From: Lingula anatina
Lineage: Eukaryota; Brachiopoda; Lingulata; Lingulida; Lingulidae
Assembly (NCBI RefSeq): GCF_001039355.2
Contig: NW_019774870.1
Location: 190,426-254,425 of the forward strand
DNA: 64,000 bases
Direction of reading: 5' to 3'
Shown here piece after piece: positions 23,694-36,025 of this stretch (within the stretch, counting starts at the first letter, position 1; the number at the start of each line of letters is the position of its first letter). A program made the translations under genes and the position numbers. The notes beneath the pieces are model-generated. The model did no database searches. It had not been told where the DNA came from and saw only the letters and a program-made list of their open reading frames with translations.

Positions 23694-26600
23694 TTAATTT
23701 CCACCCCATTTTGCCATCTTATTGTTCACAGGCCATTTGCTAAATTGCTCGGATTTCATGTATTTTTTAATAGCAGGTAGAGCCTGAAATAGATAATTAA
23801 AAAATGGTATTGTTATTCTAATACTGATTGAATTTAATGACAAAATCATGGGATAAAGTGATCGTCACATGTGTACAAATTAGCTACACAAAGACAAAAC
23901 ATGATCGTGAAATTGCTGTTTTAATAAAACATACCTCAAATCTGTCAAGGAAATCCCTCATGTTCTTATGATCATCAAGACATGTAGGTTCAAACATTCG
24001 GTGTTGGTCCAACAGTTCATACATGATGAAGTCCACAAATGTTAACTGCAATGGATCGTGAAAAAAAACAACAATATTCATATCAATACATTAATTATTT
24101 AAAGTATCATCTACTCTGCTTCATGACACAGATGTAAAACATACGCTTTTTATTTTTTGCTTTGTCTCAATTACCACCTATATGGCACATGTATTCGTAA
24201 GATCATAGCTATTGTATAAAAAGGTACTTGTTTAAAAATAAATAAAAACATGCTACCCGAGCAATGTATAACAAGCACGTAAAAATAAATAAATACAAAT
24301 ACCAAATTATTAGGCAAATACATCAAGCACTACACTTATATGGCACATGTTACCCACGTTTTTTCCGGCAAACCATGGATTTTCACCCAAGAAGTCTGAC
24401 AATAGCTTCAGCGTAGCTGGAAGAGACTTCAGGTATTCTGGTCGCAGAGTTTCCTGAAACATTATATGATTCAGACAAAAAAATATATTTGCTCAATTTA
24501 CTAATTAGAAATCATTGCATCAATTATAGAAGTTCTGTTAGATGTGATTTTATATCGTTTAGGCTGACATTTTAACAGGGTTTTTTTACACTTGCGTAGT
24601 CCGGACTGTAGCATAATCTGACGAAACCATTTCTGAAATCCATCGACTGGTTTTCCATAATGTCGCACTTCACCATTTCGTCTTCCGTCGTACCACCTTT
24701 ATTGTGTATCAAAAATATAGGTATCGATGAATAATTTGAAAATCGGCATAATCTTAATTTAGATATTAACCAAACAATTTCCACGCTGTATCGTGAAGTC
24801 ATGTGAATAAAGAAAAGTGTGCAGCTGTTGCTGTTTTCTTTCCTATATTGCCTATTGATGATTCAGGAAGAGATAAAGAATAAAATATCGAGGTGCTTTA
24901 ACTATGAACATTAAGACGAATTTGCATTTTTCTGTCTCATTAGTTGATAGTATATAATAAGTTGATCCCCGATAATAGGCAATTTAATTGTAAACCAGTC
25001 AAATGTCAATTGCCACAAAATTATATTGTCAGCAGTTGGGTATTAATAAAAAGGGACAGATATGAAGGAAGGTTGAAAAGGTAAGTTTGGATGATAGCTC
25101 TTCACCTACCAAAGTGCTCTTTTAATAAAGCCTAATAATTTATGACCATATTATCATCATTTTTCTTTTTAATTGTATTTGTTTATTTCAAATGTGATAA
25201 ACAAAAACTTAGCCACAAACAGTTAGATATTCGTACTTTAGTGTTATTCCCAAACTGATTTGAAAGTGTACACTTACAAAGGTTGTGTTTTCTTGCAATC
25301 GATCTCATAATGGCATTGCTCTGGACTATCTTACTGTCTCCGTCTTTAAAGTATGGGAGCTGGAATCATAACTGCCGGTTGTTAAGAAAAGCAGAATAAA
25401 AAAAGAGAAAGCCTATGGCACATACAACGAATAAACTTATATTGAAAATTGTACATGGATTCCAAATAATCTTTGTTTATGTGCAATGGTAGCGGAAAAG
25501 AAAAATGTCGACAAATAGTGAATATATAATACATGTATAGTGTGATGACAGAAAATCTCCTTAACATTTAAGATGATTGGTAAGATGATTGACAAGAAAC
25601 AGATTAAGGCAACCATGCTGATAATGGTTAGATTAATCGTTAAGATTTTAATCGTTGGTCTGACGTAGTGAATTAACGCTCTGAAAGTTAATGCATTATT
25701 GATTTCATTAGGCACGCGTACAGTATCATGTGACGAGTGATTAGACGCTTCCTAACGCGCATTTTATCCTGTCCAACGTTCGATAAGCTAAATATGATAT
25801 AGTTTAATCTTTTAATATCACCATGTATGATAATATGTTGACATTTCATAGTAATCATTTTAGCTTATCGAAAGTTGGACAGGATAAAACGCGCGATAGG
25901 CAGCGTCCAATCACATGAAACGCGTGCTTGCAAATATAAATAATACATTAACTTTCTGACCGTTAGTGGGCACTATCAGATCTACCATAATAATCTTAAT
26001 CATCATTTTGTATATTCAGATCAGACATGCAAAACAATGATAAACACTGTTAGATATCATTGTTAGTACAGTAGTACTGTGCTCTGTAGACCAGTAGAGT
26101 TATGCCATTAATTCCATACAAAAATTCTTGCTGGATACAGTAGAGAATAGTGTAGAAAATTAGCCATATCTGTTAATATTTAGTGAGAAATCAATCTGTG
26201 GCCCTGATACAGGATACACTGATGGCAAATTCTGCTTCTTAAACATCCATACCCTTGTTTCTGTCGTATCATCATTAAAAGCAACATAACTGAGCAAAAG
26301 TCAAAACTCGCCATGACAAAATAATTTTTTGTTTCGATGCACTAGTAGATTAAGATAAGTATGACAGTATAAGACAAGGTAACTGGACTTGAATGTACTA
26401 TGTATCATCATTTCAGTGGTCACAATGATGTAAGGTAATTTTGTTCCAACGTAGACTAAGACCCCATTCCCAGAGATTAGATCGATCCAACTAGATCGAC
26501 CTAACTCCCTGGGGGTTCACGCTAAATAGCTGTCAGCCGAGCGGGCACGAAAGTTAATTACCCCCTTACAGCATGTAGTTGGCGGGACGGACATTTAAGC

Positions 26601-28241
26601 CGGATTATCTGACCGTAATCTAGTGAGACTCCCCACGGGGATAGATCGATCTAAAATATATGGGAATGCGCCCTAATACATGTCACATGGATGACAGTCT
26701 AAGCATAAAACAACTGGACATGCGAGCTACATTTATAGCATTATAATTGAGAAAGAGGCCATGAGTCACAATGATGCAAGATTATTTTTCCGACATATAC
26801 AGCGTATTAACGAAATGCATGACAGTCTAAGCATAAAATAACTGGTCATTAATACGATTATAACGGACAAAAATTCGAATATCACAATGACGTAGGATCA
26901 TTTTGTTCCGACGTAGATTACTAACTTGCAGGAAGTCTACGACATAAAATAACAGGACATACGAGCTACATTAATGCCATTATAATTGAAAAAAAGGCAA
27001 ATGTCACAATGAAGTAAGACCGTTTTCTGGACAATAACTGGACAAGTTAGGTACTTTAAAAGCATTATAAGGGAGAAAAATAAGGATTCACAATGAGGCG
27101 AGATCACTTGATTCTGACCTGGGTTAATAATATGACAGCCAAAGACAAAAAATTGGAAATGAGAGCTTAAATGTCATAAAGGAACTTACCAAATTTACCA
27201 AACACATCAACTAGAAATATCTGAGGTATATTTTTATGATTTATTTCAATTTGAAAAGAAAATATATTACTCCATACATTCGGAAAAGGGAGTTCCAGTG
27301 AAAACTTCTCATTATTCCAGGAATCTTTGTTGAAGTCAGGTGCTGTGAAAGAACAATAAAAGCGTTAAAAAACTTAAGTCTCAGAAAAATGAAAATAGAA
27401 GCATGCCTGCTATCAGAGATATGATATAGAAATACACCTTTGCTTCATTTACAGACGTTGGCTGAAAACGTCTTTCTTTTTATTGCATGCTTAGTCCATA
27501 ACGGAAGATGAGAAAAAATAACATGGGCAGTACACCGTATTCCGTATTGCAGCCTCGGTTTTGCAATATTTTCCTGAACATGAACTGGATCGCAACAGAA
27601 CATCTAACTGACCATGTACAGAAGGTATATAAATTTTATATAGAAGGTATATAAATTTTACCTGGTCCGGTCTCGTAGCGTTTGTCTTCAAATTCTTGCC
27701 CTACATAATGTAGCAACAGTCTGGCAGGCTGTGCTAGCTGAAAGAACACAGAGCGACAAACTATCTCTAGTTGTTTGCATCATTTACCAAAGTGCATTGC
27801 TAAAAATTAATGAGGTTGTTAATTAATTCTATAAATACATAAGAAAATAGACATGGTTTTAGAGTTTTACCAATGAAGTAGAAGAGGGGGGGGGGGTACA
27901 CGGAGAAAACAGTTCATTATTTCCTCTTTGCAAAGTACAATTATAATGTAACTTTTGTGCGAATTGTTATGAATAAATTAAATAAAGAATGACAGAATTA
28001 TCAATTAAATGCATGCTAGCTTGAAGAAATGAAGTAGAAGGTAGGGGTTAACAAATATAAGAAACAGAATGCACTGGCGGTGCGTTGGGGAGAGGTAGGT
28101 CTGTTGAATATGCCGATGTGTTTGAGAAGGAATTTTGAACAACGGAGCCTCTCCTTCTGTATATCTATCTAACGCAATGCAGAAGACATGGGGTATGTAA
28201 AGGCGTACGTAATATTGCGGATGTTCTAAAAGATCCTTACA

Positions 28242-28278
<37 letters not shown>

Positions 28279-28612
28279 GGTGGGGGGGTTATAAGAGAGA
28301 GAAAAAATGACGACAGGTGAGTATTTGGTATGTGTATCTCTGATAACACATGCAATACAATACTGCAAATTGTATTTCCCTGTCTGGGCGGACATGGGAA
28401 GTTCCGAACCTTGTAAACATGTACTAATTTGTACATATTTAAGCTGAGTCCTCATGGTAACAGTGATTTATGAAGTTTATAGTTTGGCTCTAAAACATCA
28501 AGAGCTAGAAGTGTTGGTATTTGACTTACTCTATTACACGTATTTAAAGTGAAATAATATAGTAGTGCTCACCCACCCCTCGAATGTCCCAGTATCCAAG
28601 CACGGCAGGCAT
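23694..28612 (-). CDS. Mu-class glutathione S-transferase, 218 aa, eight exons
   Basis: Exons in coding order: 28577-28612 (36 nt), 27662-27737 (76), 27278-27342 (65), 25278-25359 (82), 24596-24696 (101), 24358-24453 (96), 23935-24045 (111), 23694-23783 (90). The sum is 657 nt, 218 codons plus TAA. It is a cytosolic enzyme that joins glutathione to electrophiles. The N-terminus [12 protein letters not shown] carries the catalytic Tyr7 and the Mu-type start. QSNAI is the glutathione-binding turn of the thioredoxin-like domain. The helical C-terminal domain shows [25 protein letters not shown] and NNKMAKWG. The length and exon boundaries (for example after FPN and after SPDY) match vertebrate Mu genes as I know them. 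Exon 5 ends at a GC donor (gcaagt). Intron 3 is swollen by a foldback element, a degenerate tandem repeat and a MITE. It is transcribed opposite to both flanking peroxidases. Confidence 0.96.
25666..25975. mobile_element. Foldback MITE, about 310 bp
   Basis: Two long arms, about 25666-25796 and 25855-25975, are inverted copies sharing GAAAGTTAATG, CACGCGT, ATCATGTGA, TTTTATCCTGTCCAAC and TTCGATAAGCTAAA. The ends read TAGTG...CACTA. It lies in GST intron 3. No exact target duplication was found, so the superfamily is open. Confidence 0.8.
26340..27180. repeat. Degenerate tandem repeat, about 120-140 bp period
   Basis: The same phrases recur in order: GACAGTCTAAGCATAAAA, AACTGGACAT, GCATTATAA, a purine run, CACAATGAxGTAAGAT and TTTTGTTCCGACGTAGA. 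Roughly five diverged units are present. One is interrupted by the MITE at 26460-26673. All lie within GST intron 3. Confidence 0.7.
26460..26673. mobile_element. AGATCGATCT-family MITE with TAA target duplication
   Basis: A 214-bp element flanked by TAA on both sides (26457-26459 and 26674-26676). Its ends are inverted (GACCCCATTCCCAGA against TGGGAATGCGCC), with AGATCGATC palindromes inside each arm. The TAA duplication and G-rich tip fit a PIF/Harbinger-type MITE; that class is inferred. The same family occurs at 36373 and 46733. Confidence 0.85.
28246..28273. repeat. (GA)n microsatellite
   Basis: About 14 GA units followed by a G-rich stretch. The Ser/Leu-rich minus-strand frame across it is an artefact of the repeat. 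Confidence 0.95.
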
Positions 28613-31600
28613 GTCGGAATTATTTCCCCCTCCAGACCAGTCTAGACAGTAACCAATGTAATGGGATGGTTGCCTTATAAACGACAGGGAATGAGGAGGA
28701 AAATGCCATGTCACCGTTTATCAATACTGTGTACAATCGGTCATATCGGAATATTGTTTATCACAAATCCGTATTATGTAATCATATCTATCCATTAATT
28801 CATTGTCTAAAATGCTGGAGTTACTGTCTCATATTGTCAACTTCTGTTCAACATATGAGCGAGAATTTAAAAGGTTTGGAACTTTAGGGATTTAAAGACC
28901 TATCGTCGTTATTTTAGTTCCCTGATTCTACATTTTATACATTTTTTGTGGCCATGTACATGTGATGGTTACCCATCGACCTCTCAGTTTAAGCATTATC
29001 ATCAAGTTTTATAGTCTTTAAAATACATCCACTTATGACACGTAAGCTATGTAATACGTAGGTTAATATTCTAGAATAATATTCTGTTAATGATTTTTTT
29101 GCCTTTTTTATCATCAACAATCTCCTTCACCTTTAAGGTACACAAAAGAGGATTTGGGCACCAAAATTCATTAACGAATTATCGCGGGGTAAAAGGCATC
29201 TTCCCTGCATTTACCATCTTTTTCATTTTCTTTACACGCATTACAGTTTGAAAGCTTATGCAGGAACATCACTTCTGGTATACCAGAAAATGTATTTTTC
29301 TGGTATTTGAGTGTGTAAAAGTTTTTAAGATAACATTTAATTTGGTCTTTTAGTTTGCATGCCAGTCTGCATGTTTTGACTTAAAAGAGAAGAGGAAGTA
29401 AAAACAAGTTTGCAAAAATCCTGTAACCCTGTAACGTGACCCGAATGTTCCGTGTCAAGACCGCCGTGCTCATATTATTTGCTGTTTCTTTTCACAATGT
29501 ATCCTGTTCAAAGCCTCCAGTCCTTAGCACTTTTGGGCACTACAACCACATCTGATTAATTACTTGTCCAACATGTCTACTTATATTCCCTCAATTAATT
29601 TATCTCCGACACTCTGTTTAACACTTGTAGCCAGTTTTTGCAAAACAACAATGATGGCCTTCGGTAAGAACTAAAGAAAAAACGTGTAAGCCAGAATTTG
29701 TTTAATAAAACTCAAACATTTGACTACTCAAGATAACGATCGTAGGCGTTTCCAAGGAGTACAGGGGTCACGTGTCACTTCAATCAGCAACCTTTGTTGC
29801 GTGCAGACATGTCGGAAAAGGAAAAATCTTCCACCTCTGTGCGAGTTTGTACCAATCCTGTGCCTTGATCTACCTCTCAAACCGATTACCATTTAAAAAG
29901 ATACAAGATTATTTTTACTTAAATGTACATAAAAACTTGAGCTTATCAAATGACAAGTAATTAGTTTCTATCGTTTTAAGAGATAAATGTTTTAATCCGT
30001 GTCGCCAAAAATTATTTAATTCACTGCTTCCTGGCGAACCTATTCAACTGTTTTGACAGTTATGAATCGCGTGCAACCTAAGAGTCAGCGCTCGAGGTGA
30101 TGTCACAGTTAAAAACACACGCTTTAAAAGCAATGGTTAAAAACTCTTTAATTTCGACTTACAGTATTGTTAAAGAGTTATGACGAGTATCAGGAAAAAA
30201 GGATCAAAGGTTGATTAGTCGGAGAAAATCGAATACCATTTTTTCTTTGAGTAGGAAGTTTTGCAACTGAACTGGTCTGTTCTATATTGGGATGCGCTCT
30301 GTACTGGCTGTAAGAAGACAAGAAGCCCAGGAAACTGTTGGACAAGTTGACACAGGGTCATGTTGAGGAACCAGTTGATCGTAACCATCAAGACACATCG
30401 ATAAACGCGTCAGTTCCTCAAGGTCACAAGTGCACGAGTTCTGTATTGAAATTATATCTTTGGAATAATAGGATTACTCCGACATTCTATATCAGTGCAC
30501 ACCTTAAATGGGACATTAGCCTTTCAAGTATTGGAGATAATTCGACAAATGTACAATTGATTGCTAAAAGGAACTCCGTTGGAAAAAATCCAATAAAAGT
30601 ACTGTTACAAAATCCGACAATTTTAAAAACACATCCGCTGTGACAGAAAAAACACACTATTCAATCAGACTATAAGTGTTTTATTTTTAATTCATGTTCT
30701 AAATTTAAGTAACTGTATTTTTTGTACAAATATAGAAGTATGAGTATTTCACACCATTTTTGTTCTGTTTTATGTTTGACCATGAAACATATACACACTG
30801 TATATGGCCTCAAACTCTGAAATTCCTATACCCTTCACCTCATAATTCCTGGCCAGCTGTGGGTATGTTAAATTGGCATACATGTATCAGATATTATATT
30901 TAACGGTGATTTGCGGGGACCAAAGTCTCACTGCTGTACTACCATGCACAGTGACTTTAACCACTGTCGCCTTTACCGTTCTTCACGCGATTTTGGTCCC
31001 ATTTAAGTCTGACATTGGCACACAAATGATCTTGACCTCTGATGATTAACAAACTATATACCTGCATATAGTGTCCTTTATTTCATAAGCATAAGGATAT
31101 TGTAACCCTTTATTATCATCCAGATACCGAAAATGAGTTTTTTGTGCATCTAATTATTCAATAATGCATCTATCTTTGTGCTTATTTAAAACAATAAAAA
31201 AAACCCAAAAATAAAATATCGGCGTTTATATTCCTCGTTGCCATGTATATACATAGGCAACTCAAACCTTTAATCATCAATTTAACACCTTTCTTTCTTG
31301 AGGTGAGATAGCAATCGGTATGGGGCGTAACTTCATCCCTGGACAAGATTTTATCAAGTAAATTGGCAGAGTTGACCACAAGTGTATTAGCTACAATCCC
31401 ATGCCCTCATTTTGGTTTAAATGTTTTGTTATGGAGTTATGAGCTCTTAATTACACATCTCCATTAAACAAAGGCATTATTTTGTTTTATCAACAATAAA
31501 ATCTGAACTAAGACTTTTAAGAAAAATCGCTGGCAGGGTTTTTAGGGTACTAAATGGTGTCCTTAAATCGGTGATCGTGGGTGCTCAGGAACAGGAGAAA

Positions 31601-32116
31601 TTTGAGAAACCAATTTTTTAGTTTTTACTCCAAAATCGCAATTATAACGTACCCGTACATATGAGCACATATTGACCTCTAATGACTTCCAACTACTATT
31701 TTCAAATAAGAGGACATACCTTTTTTCCTTCAAAAATGATACCTCTTACAAGTTTGTTGTTGATATGCATGTTTAAATATCCTCCCTTATGCATTGGCGG
31801 CCATTTTGGATTTTGGCACTTGCCAGGGTGGATTCCAGTGGGAAGTTATCTGGCTTAGATTTAGTTGAGAAACCTTCAATGGGAAAAAGCGTTGCTTTAC
31901 TGGTCTATATATACTATAGCAAAATCTATGGGAAGAAGACCAGACCAGACTGCTAACAAAATCGACAAAATCGACATGACAATTGTTTGGAAAACTGCCT
32001 AAGGGAATAGAAATTGAGGAAAGTCGATCATCAAAATTCCGAAGTGATTTAATAAAAGAAAGTCTTTTTAGTTATTCAGGTTCATTGTACTCTGATGATG
32101 GTGCTTCTCACTAATA

Positions 32117-32465
32117 AGTTAAAGGGATAATAACTCTTCGTTTTGGCCAAAAAATGAATTTTCCTGGAGTAAACAACAATTTTCCCATACTTACCAATGG
32201 TTAATGAATCCATTTTTACAATCAAAATTTGTCCCTGGTTTTTTTCTAAAAAGTTTGTTTTTTTGTTAAAATCTCTTAAGAGATTATACCAGAGTGTAGC
32301 CATCAGTGGAGGTCACGTGGTCTGAAGACAAGCTCAGATATCAGAATAATAGCTATGACTGCTGTTTTTGTTGTAAAACAGAATATATTATATTTCTGTG
32401 AGTTATTCACAATGTTTTTATTGTGAAATATAGACCTCATACGAAGAGTTATTATCCCTTTAACT
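32117..32465. mobile_element. MITE with perfect 25-bp terminal inverted repeats
   Basis: 32117-32141 (AGTTAAAGGGATAATAACTC, then TTCGT) is exactly inverted at 32441-32465. The total length is 349 bp and the interior is AT-rich and non-coding. The minus-strand frame at 32082-32303 is therefore not a gene. No clear target duplication was found. Confidence 0.8.
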
Positions 32466-33915
32466 GGGACAAGTTTTAAAAATATTCACTTCATATTTTA
32501 TTTGCGCGGCTCTCTCCCTTCTCCATCACATCACTTTTGTACCATAGCTTAATAACATTTAAATTACCTTTTAAAATTAAACTTCCCTATCTGTTTTTTC
32601 TATCTATAACAGGTATGCGTAACATGCAACCTGCCATGACACCACATTTGAATATATTAAAACTATTGAAATGAGCGGCCTCTTCGGCGAAACCGAGCGC
32701 AGAAGAGTTGATGCTTTTGTTGTGGGATCTGGAAGGTGTTGCACTCCCGTGAGAAAGTATATCCCAAGCTGGAGAATAGAGTGGGTGTTTATTCAAATTA
32801 TGCATTACAACCAAAAGACAAATATATATACATGTATATATTGAAAACCAGTTACACTGCAAGTTTAAGTAAAACAAGCACAAGTCTCTCGTTAATTCAA
32901 GTTCTGGTAGTGTTATTGTGAGTGCATCTTTAGAATTCATAATACTAGTTTCTCAGACCTAATGGCCAAGTAGCATGATGCAGCGTTACCCAGGACTCTG
33001 AAGTCGCTTGTGTCAAATAATAAAGTCACTTTTAATGCTACTAAAATGACGATAATATGACTAAATAAGATTTAATGACTATGACTGATTGTGACCAACT
33101 ATGACCGAATGAGAAAGAGACTGACTGAGACGAAAGAAGAAAATACATATGACTAAATGCAAGGGGTGGTCTACTCTCAGTGGTAGCTAGGCGAGCCTTA
33201 ATATTATGTCCTTCCTTGCATGTGAAGACAGGAATAACACCCAAAATAATGCATCAAGTTCATGACAAGAATAGACTCATAGCTGTTTAGCTGACTAAAA
33301 TTTTGAAGTTGATCAATAAGTTTTTCGTCCGGGACAAGTTTCACATCTGTCGGGTCACCCAAGTCATCGCGTTGGAATACTAAGTTAAGTGACTTTGCTT
33401 TTTAAATTTTAAAAACACATAACAGTGCTATTTTAGGAGAAGTTTTACCCAAAATTGCACCATAAAACAGCTATGATAATACCATCGCCTGACAGTGGAC
33501 CAGAGGCGAAATCTATTACTTGAACAGTCAAAAAATGATCAACTTGATTTTATTTGCATTATTAGATATTAGACTTGATAGCCGCCAGATGAAAGACCTC
33601 AATGACTAAGATTATAAAGAATACCCCGACACACATAATGGGCTCAGAAGTAAATGACTTTGTAATTGAGGGTGACACGCCATGGCTGCCCGGCCAGCTC
33701 AGAAACATCATCCCTTTGACGACAGTTGACATAATTCTCCCGTGCCAAAAAGAATTCGATATTTTATTCGCGTTAGGTCAGTGTATAGAAACCTAGTTAG
33801 TTACTAAGTTAGTTAGTTGTTTTGCTAATTAGTTGGCTTACACTTTGTCTTTTATTCCCAAGAATTATAGGCAAATAATGTTCTGAACAATTATCATAGC
33901 AAACTAATCAAAATA

Positions 33916-34177
33916 CACACACTGGACAATAGAAGTGTCACCCCTACTGAACCAATACTTTGGGGAAGATAAATGACTGTGGAATGATATGCTCCTGGTA
34001 TCATTTTATTAACATCAAATTTCACAAAAAGACCAACAATACATTTCCATGGTACAACGGTTTTATACTCATTAGTCACATTATAAGTAGACCAGGCATT
34101 ATACATGTAACTACTCAAGATCAACCAACTTTGATTACTCTAATTCAGGGGGTGACACTTCTATTGTCCATTGTGTG
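33916..34177. mobile_element. TA-flanked MITE with 31-bp inverted repeats, copy 1
   Basis: Ends CACACACTGGACAATAGAAG (continuing TGTCACCCC) and its inverse with one mismatch, flanked by TA on both sides (33914-33915 and 34178-34179). This fits a Tc1/mariner-type non-autonomous element. A second copy is inverted at 46247-46477, and an end fragment lies at 53586-53616. Confidence 0.88.
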
Positions 34178-34965
34178 TACATATACAGCATACTGGCGAC
34201 ATTCTGTATAGGTAAAAGACAACAATGGAAGCCATTCTGTTTAGGTAAAAGAATACAATGGAATACAATGTTACGTACTACGGTGGTACATGTAGACATG
34301 TCTCACAGTAGAATCAGCACGCATTTGTAATATGCAAAATATTCTAAATTTTAGAATATCAAAACATGGTGCAAAACTCTCCATGGAACGGATTCTGACC
34401 GCATTTTCCATAGTTTTCCCCTTTATCTGCAATGTAAATTTGACCTCACTTGAAATTCAAAAGATGGAACAGAACTGCGTTTTCATGACATTTTCCATGT
34501 TGCTGGTCTTATCAAAAATTAATTGTTGTGATCTTGAATTTTGATGATGTAGGCCTACGACATGGCGCATATAAATCAAACAATGTGGTTATCGGTGACA
34601 TAATTTGCTCAATTTTGAAACGAAACGCCCCCTTTTTTCCGTTTATGTGACATGGTTGATATTAAACAGTTTAAAAACACATCAGAATGTCAAAATTCAG
34701 ATTTCAGTGAAGTAATGAAGGTGATCCGAGGTTAATATATTAAAAAGATGGAAAATTTTGCGGCGAACTCCGTGATAAATGTAAACGAAAAACACCTCAA
34801 AACGTGTCTGTTAACGACAAAGACCTTAAAACGTGTCCTCCAGCGCGACCTAAGCTTAAGGTAATTTCTTTTCTCACACTAATGTTGCATCACAAGCGAC
34901 TGTGTGAGCCATTTGAGCTGCGATCTTCACACGAGGAGATTACTTGTGCCAGGGACTGCGGTACG

Positions 34966-35981
34966 ATGGGATTCTGGCAGGCGGCGTCGTGGTGTGTACT
35001 GCTGGTGATAATTCAGGGTAAATTTCTGCAGACCACTAAGGTCTTTCTTTCTCTCTCTTTCTTTCTCTCCTTCTCTTATTTTTTTTCTTTTGTTTGTTAT
35101 TATTATTTATGGTTTATTTTGGGAGTGGATGCTCTTAGTAGAAAATACATGCATTCTATAGATAAGACGTAATAGAATCAAGGCGTTGACTGTCATTTGA
35201 TTATCTCTAGGAGAGATATTGCGCCCGTTGAAACAGTTTAGATAGCTTAGATTAAGGGTCAACCATGGGCATGAACTTACATGGAATTGAGAATATGATG
35301 TGATGTGCATCTTTATTATCAAAACCTGACCTATGACCTATAACTGGTTTAAGTTACGTAAGGTCCAATTTTGGTCAGAGGTTTAGTATTAAGGAAAAAA
35401 TTGAATTACTTTACCCACAGTTTACTCACATCAGTTATATTTTACACGGAAGAGGGACTGTAAGTTAATTTGTAGAAATTTATTAAAAAAAAAAAACACT
35501 GGCCTCTCAAACGTGGACTTTGAGCAAAGAAACTTTGCACATGGGCAATATTGGCTTAGTTTAGCGGTTTACAGGTCGTTTACTTTTATAAACTGTAGAA
35601 CTAGCTGAGCTGGGAAGGGAGAAAAAGTGCGCCAAAGGGCTCGTTAATGTAGAAATCAAAGTAATCTATATTTCGAATGATTCAGCAAACAAAGAGAAAG
35701 GTTATGTCTTTTCCCTTATCATAACCAAGGTATTACATATAGAAAAAAACAAATATAAGTCTTACAACGTGAAAATGAAAATTGTTATGCTGATTATTGA
35801 ATAATGTTTATTAATGGTTGACATGATACACTGTATAACTGAAAAGCAAGCAAATGTTTACATCAAATAAGTGAGGGCAAATACGCCGTTAACGTGATGC
35901 GTGCATAGCGAGAAAAAAAATTGTTGAAATGTTTTCATAAAAAGCAATGCGTTTAATAGTGTCATGTTATTAAGATATAGC

Positions 35982-36025
<44 letters not shown>

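Larger units (their letters stand above)
28613..34965. other. Intergenic spacer upstream of GST and peroxidase B
   Basis: A divergent spacer of about 6.3 kb between the GST (minus) and peroxidase B (plus) starts. It holds two MITEs (32117-32465 and 33916-34177) and otherwise AT-rich sequence. A CCAAT lies at about 28652, some 40 bp upstream of the GST ATG, and a TATAAA-like run near 34569. No frame in it resembles a known protein. Confidence 0.55.

Noticed and set aside
28005-28436. 143-aa minus-strand frame with a Ser/Leu run
   Set aside because: The run is the translated GA microsatellite; the rest has no recognisable feature.
34804-35172. 122-aa frame starting upstream of the peroxidase B signal peptide
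   Set aside because: The useful part begins at the ATG at 34966. The upstream part lacks signal character and the downstream part is intron past the donor at 35018.
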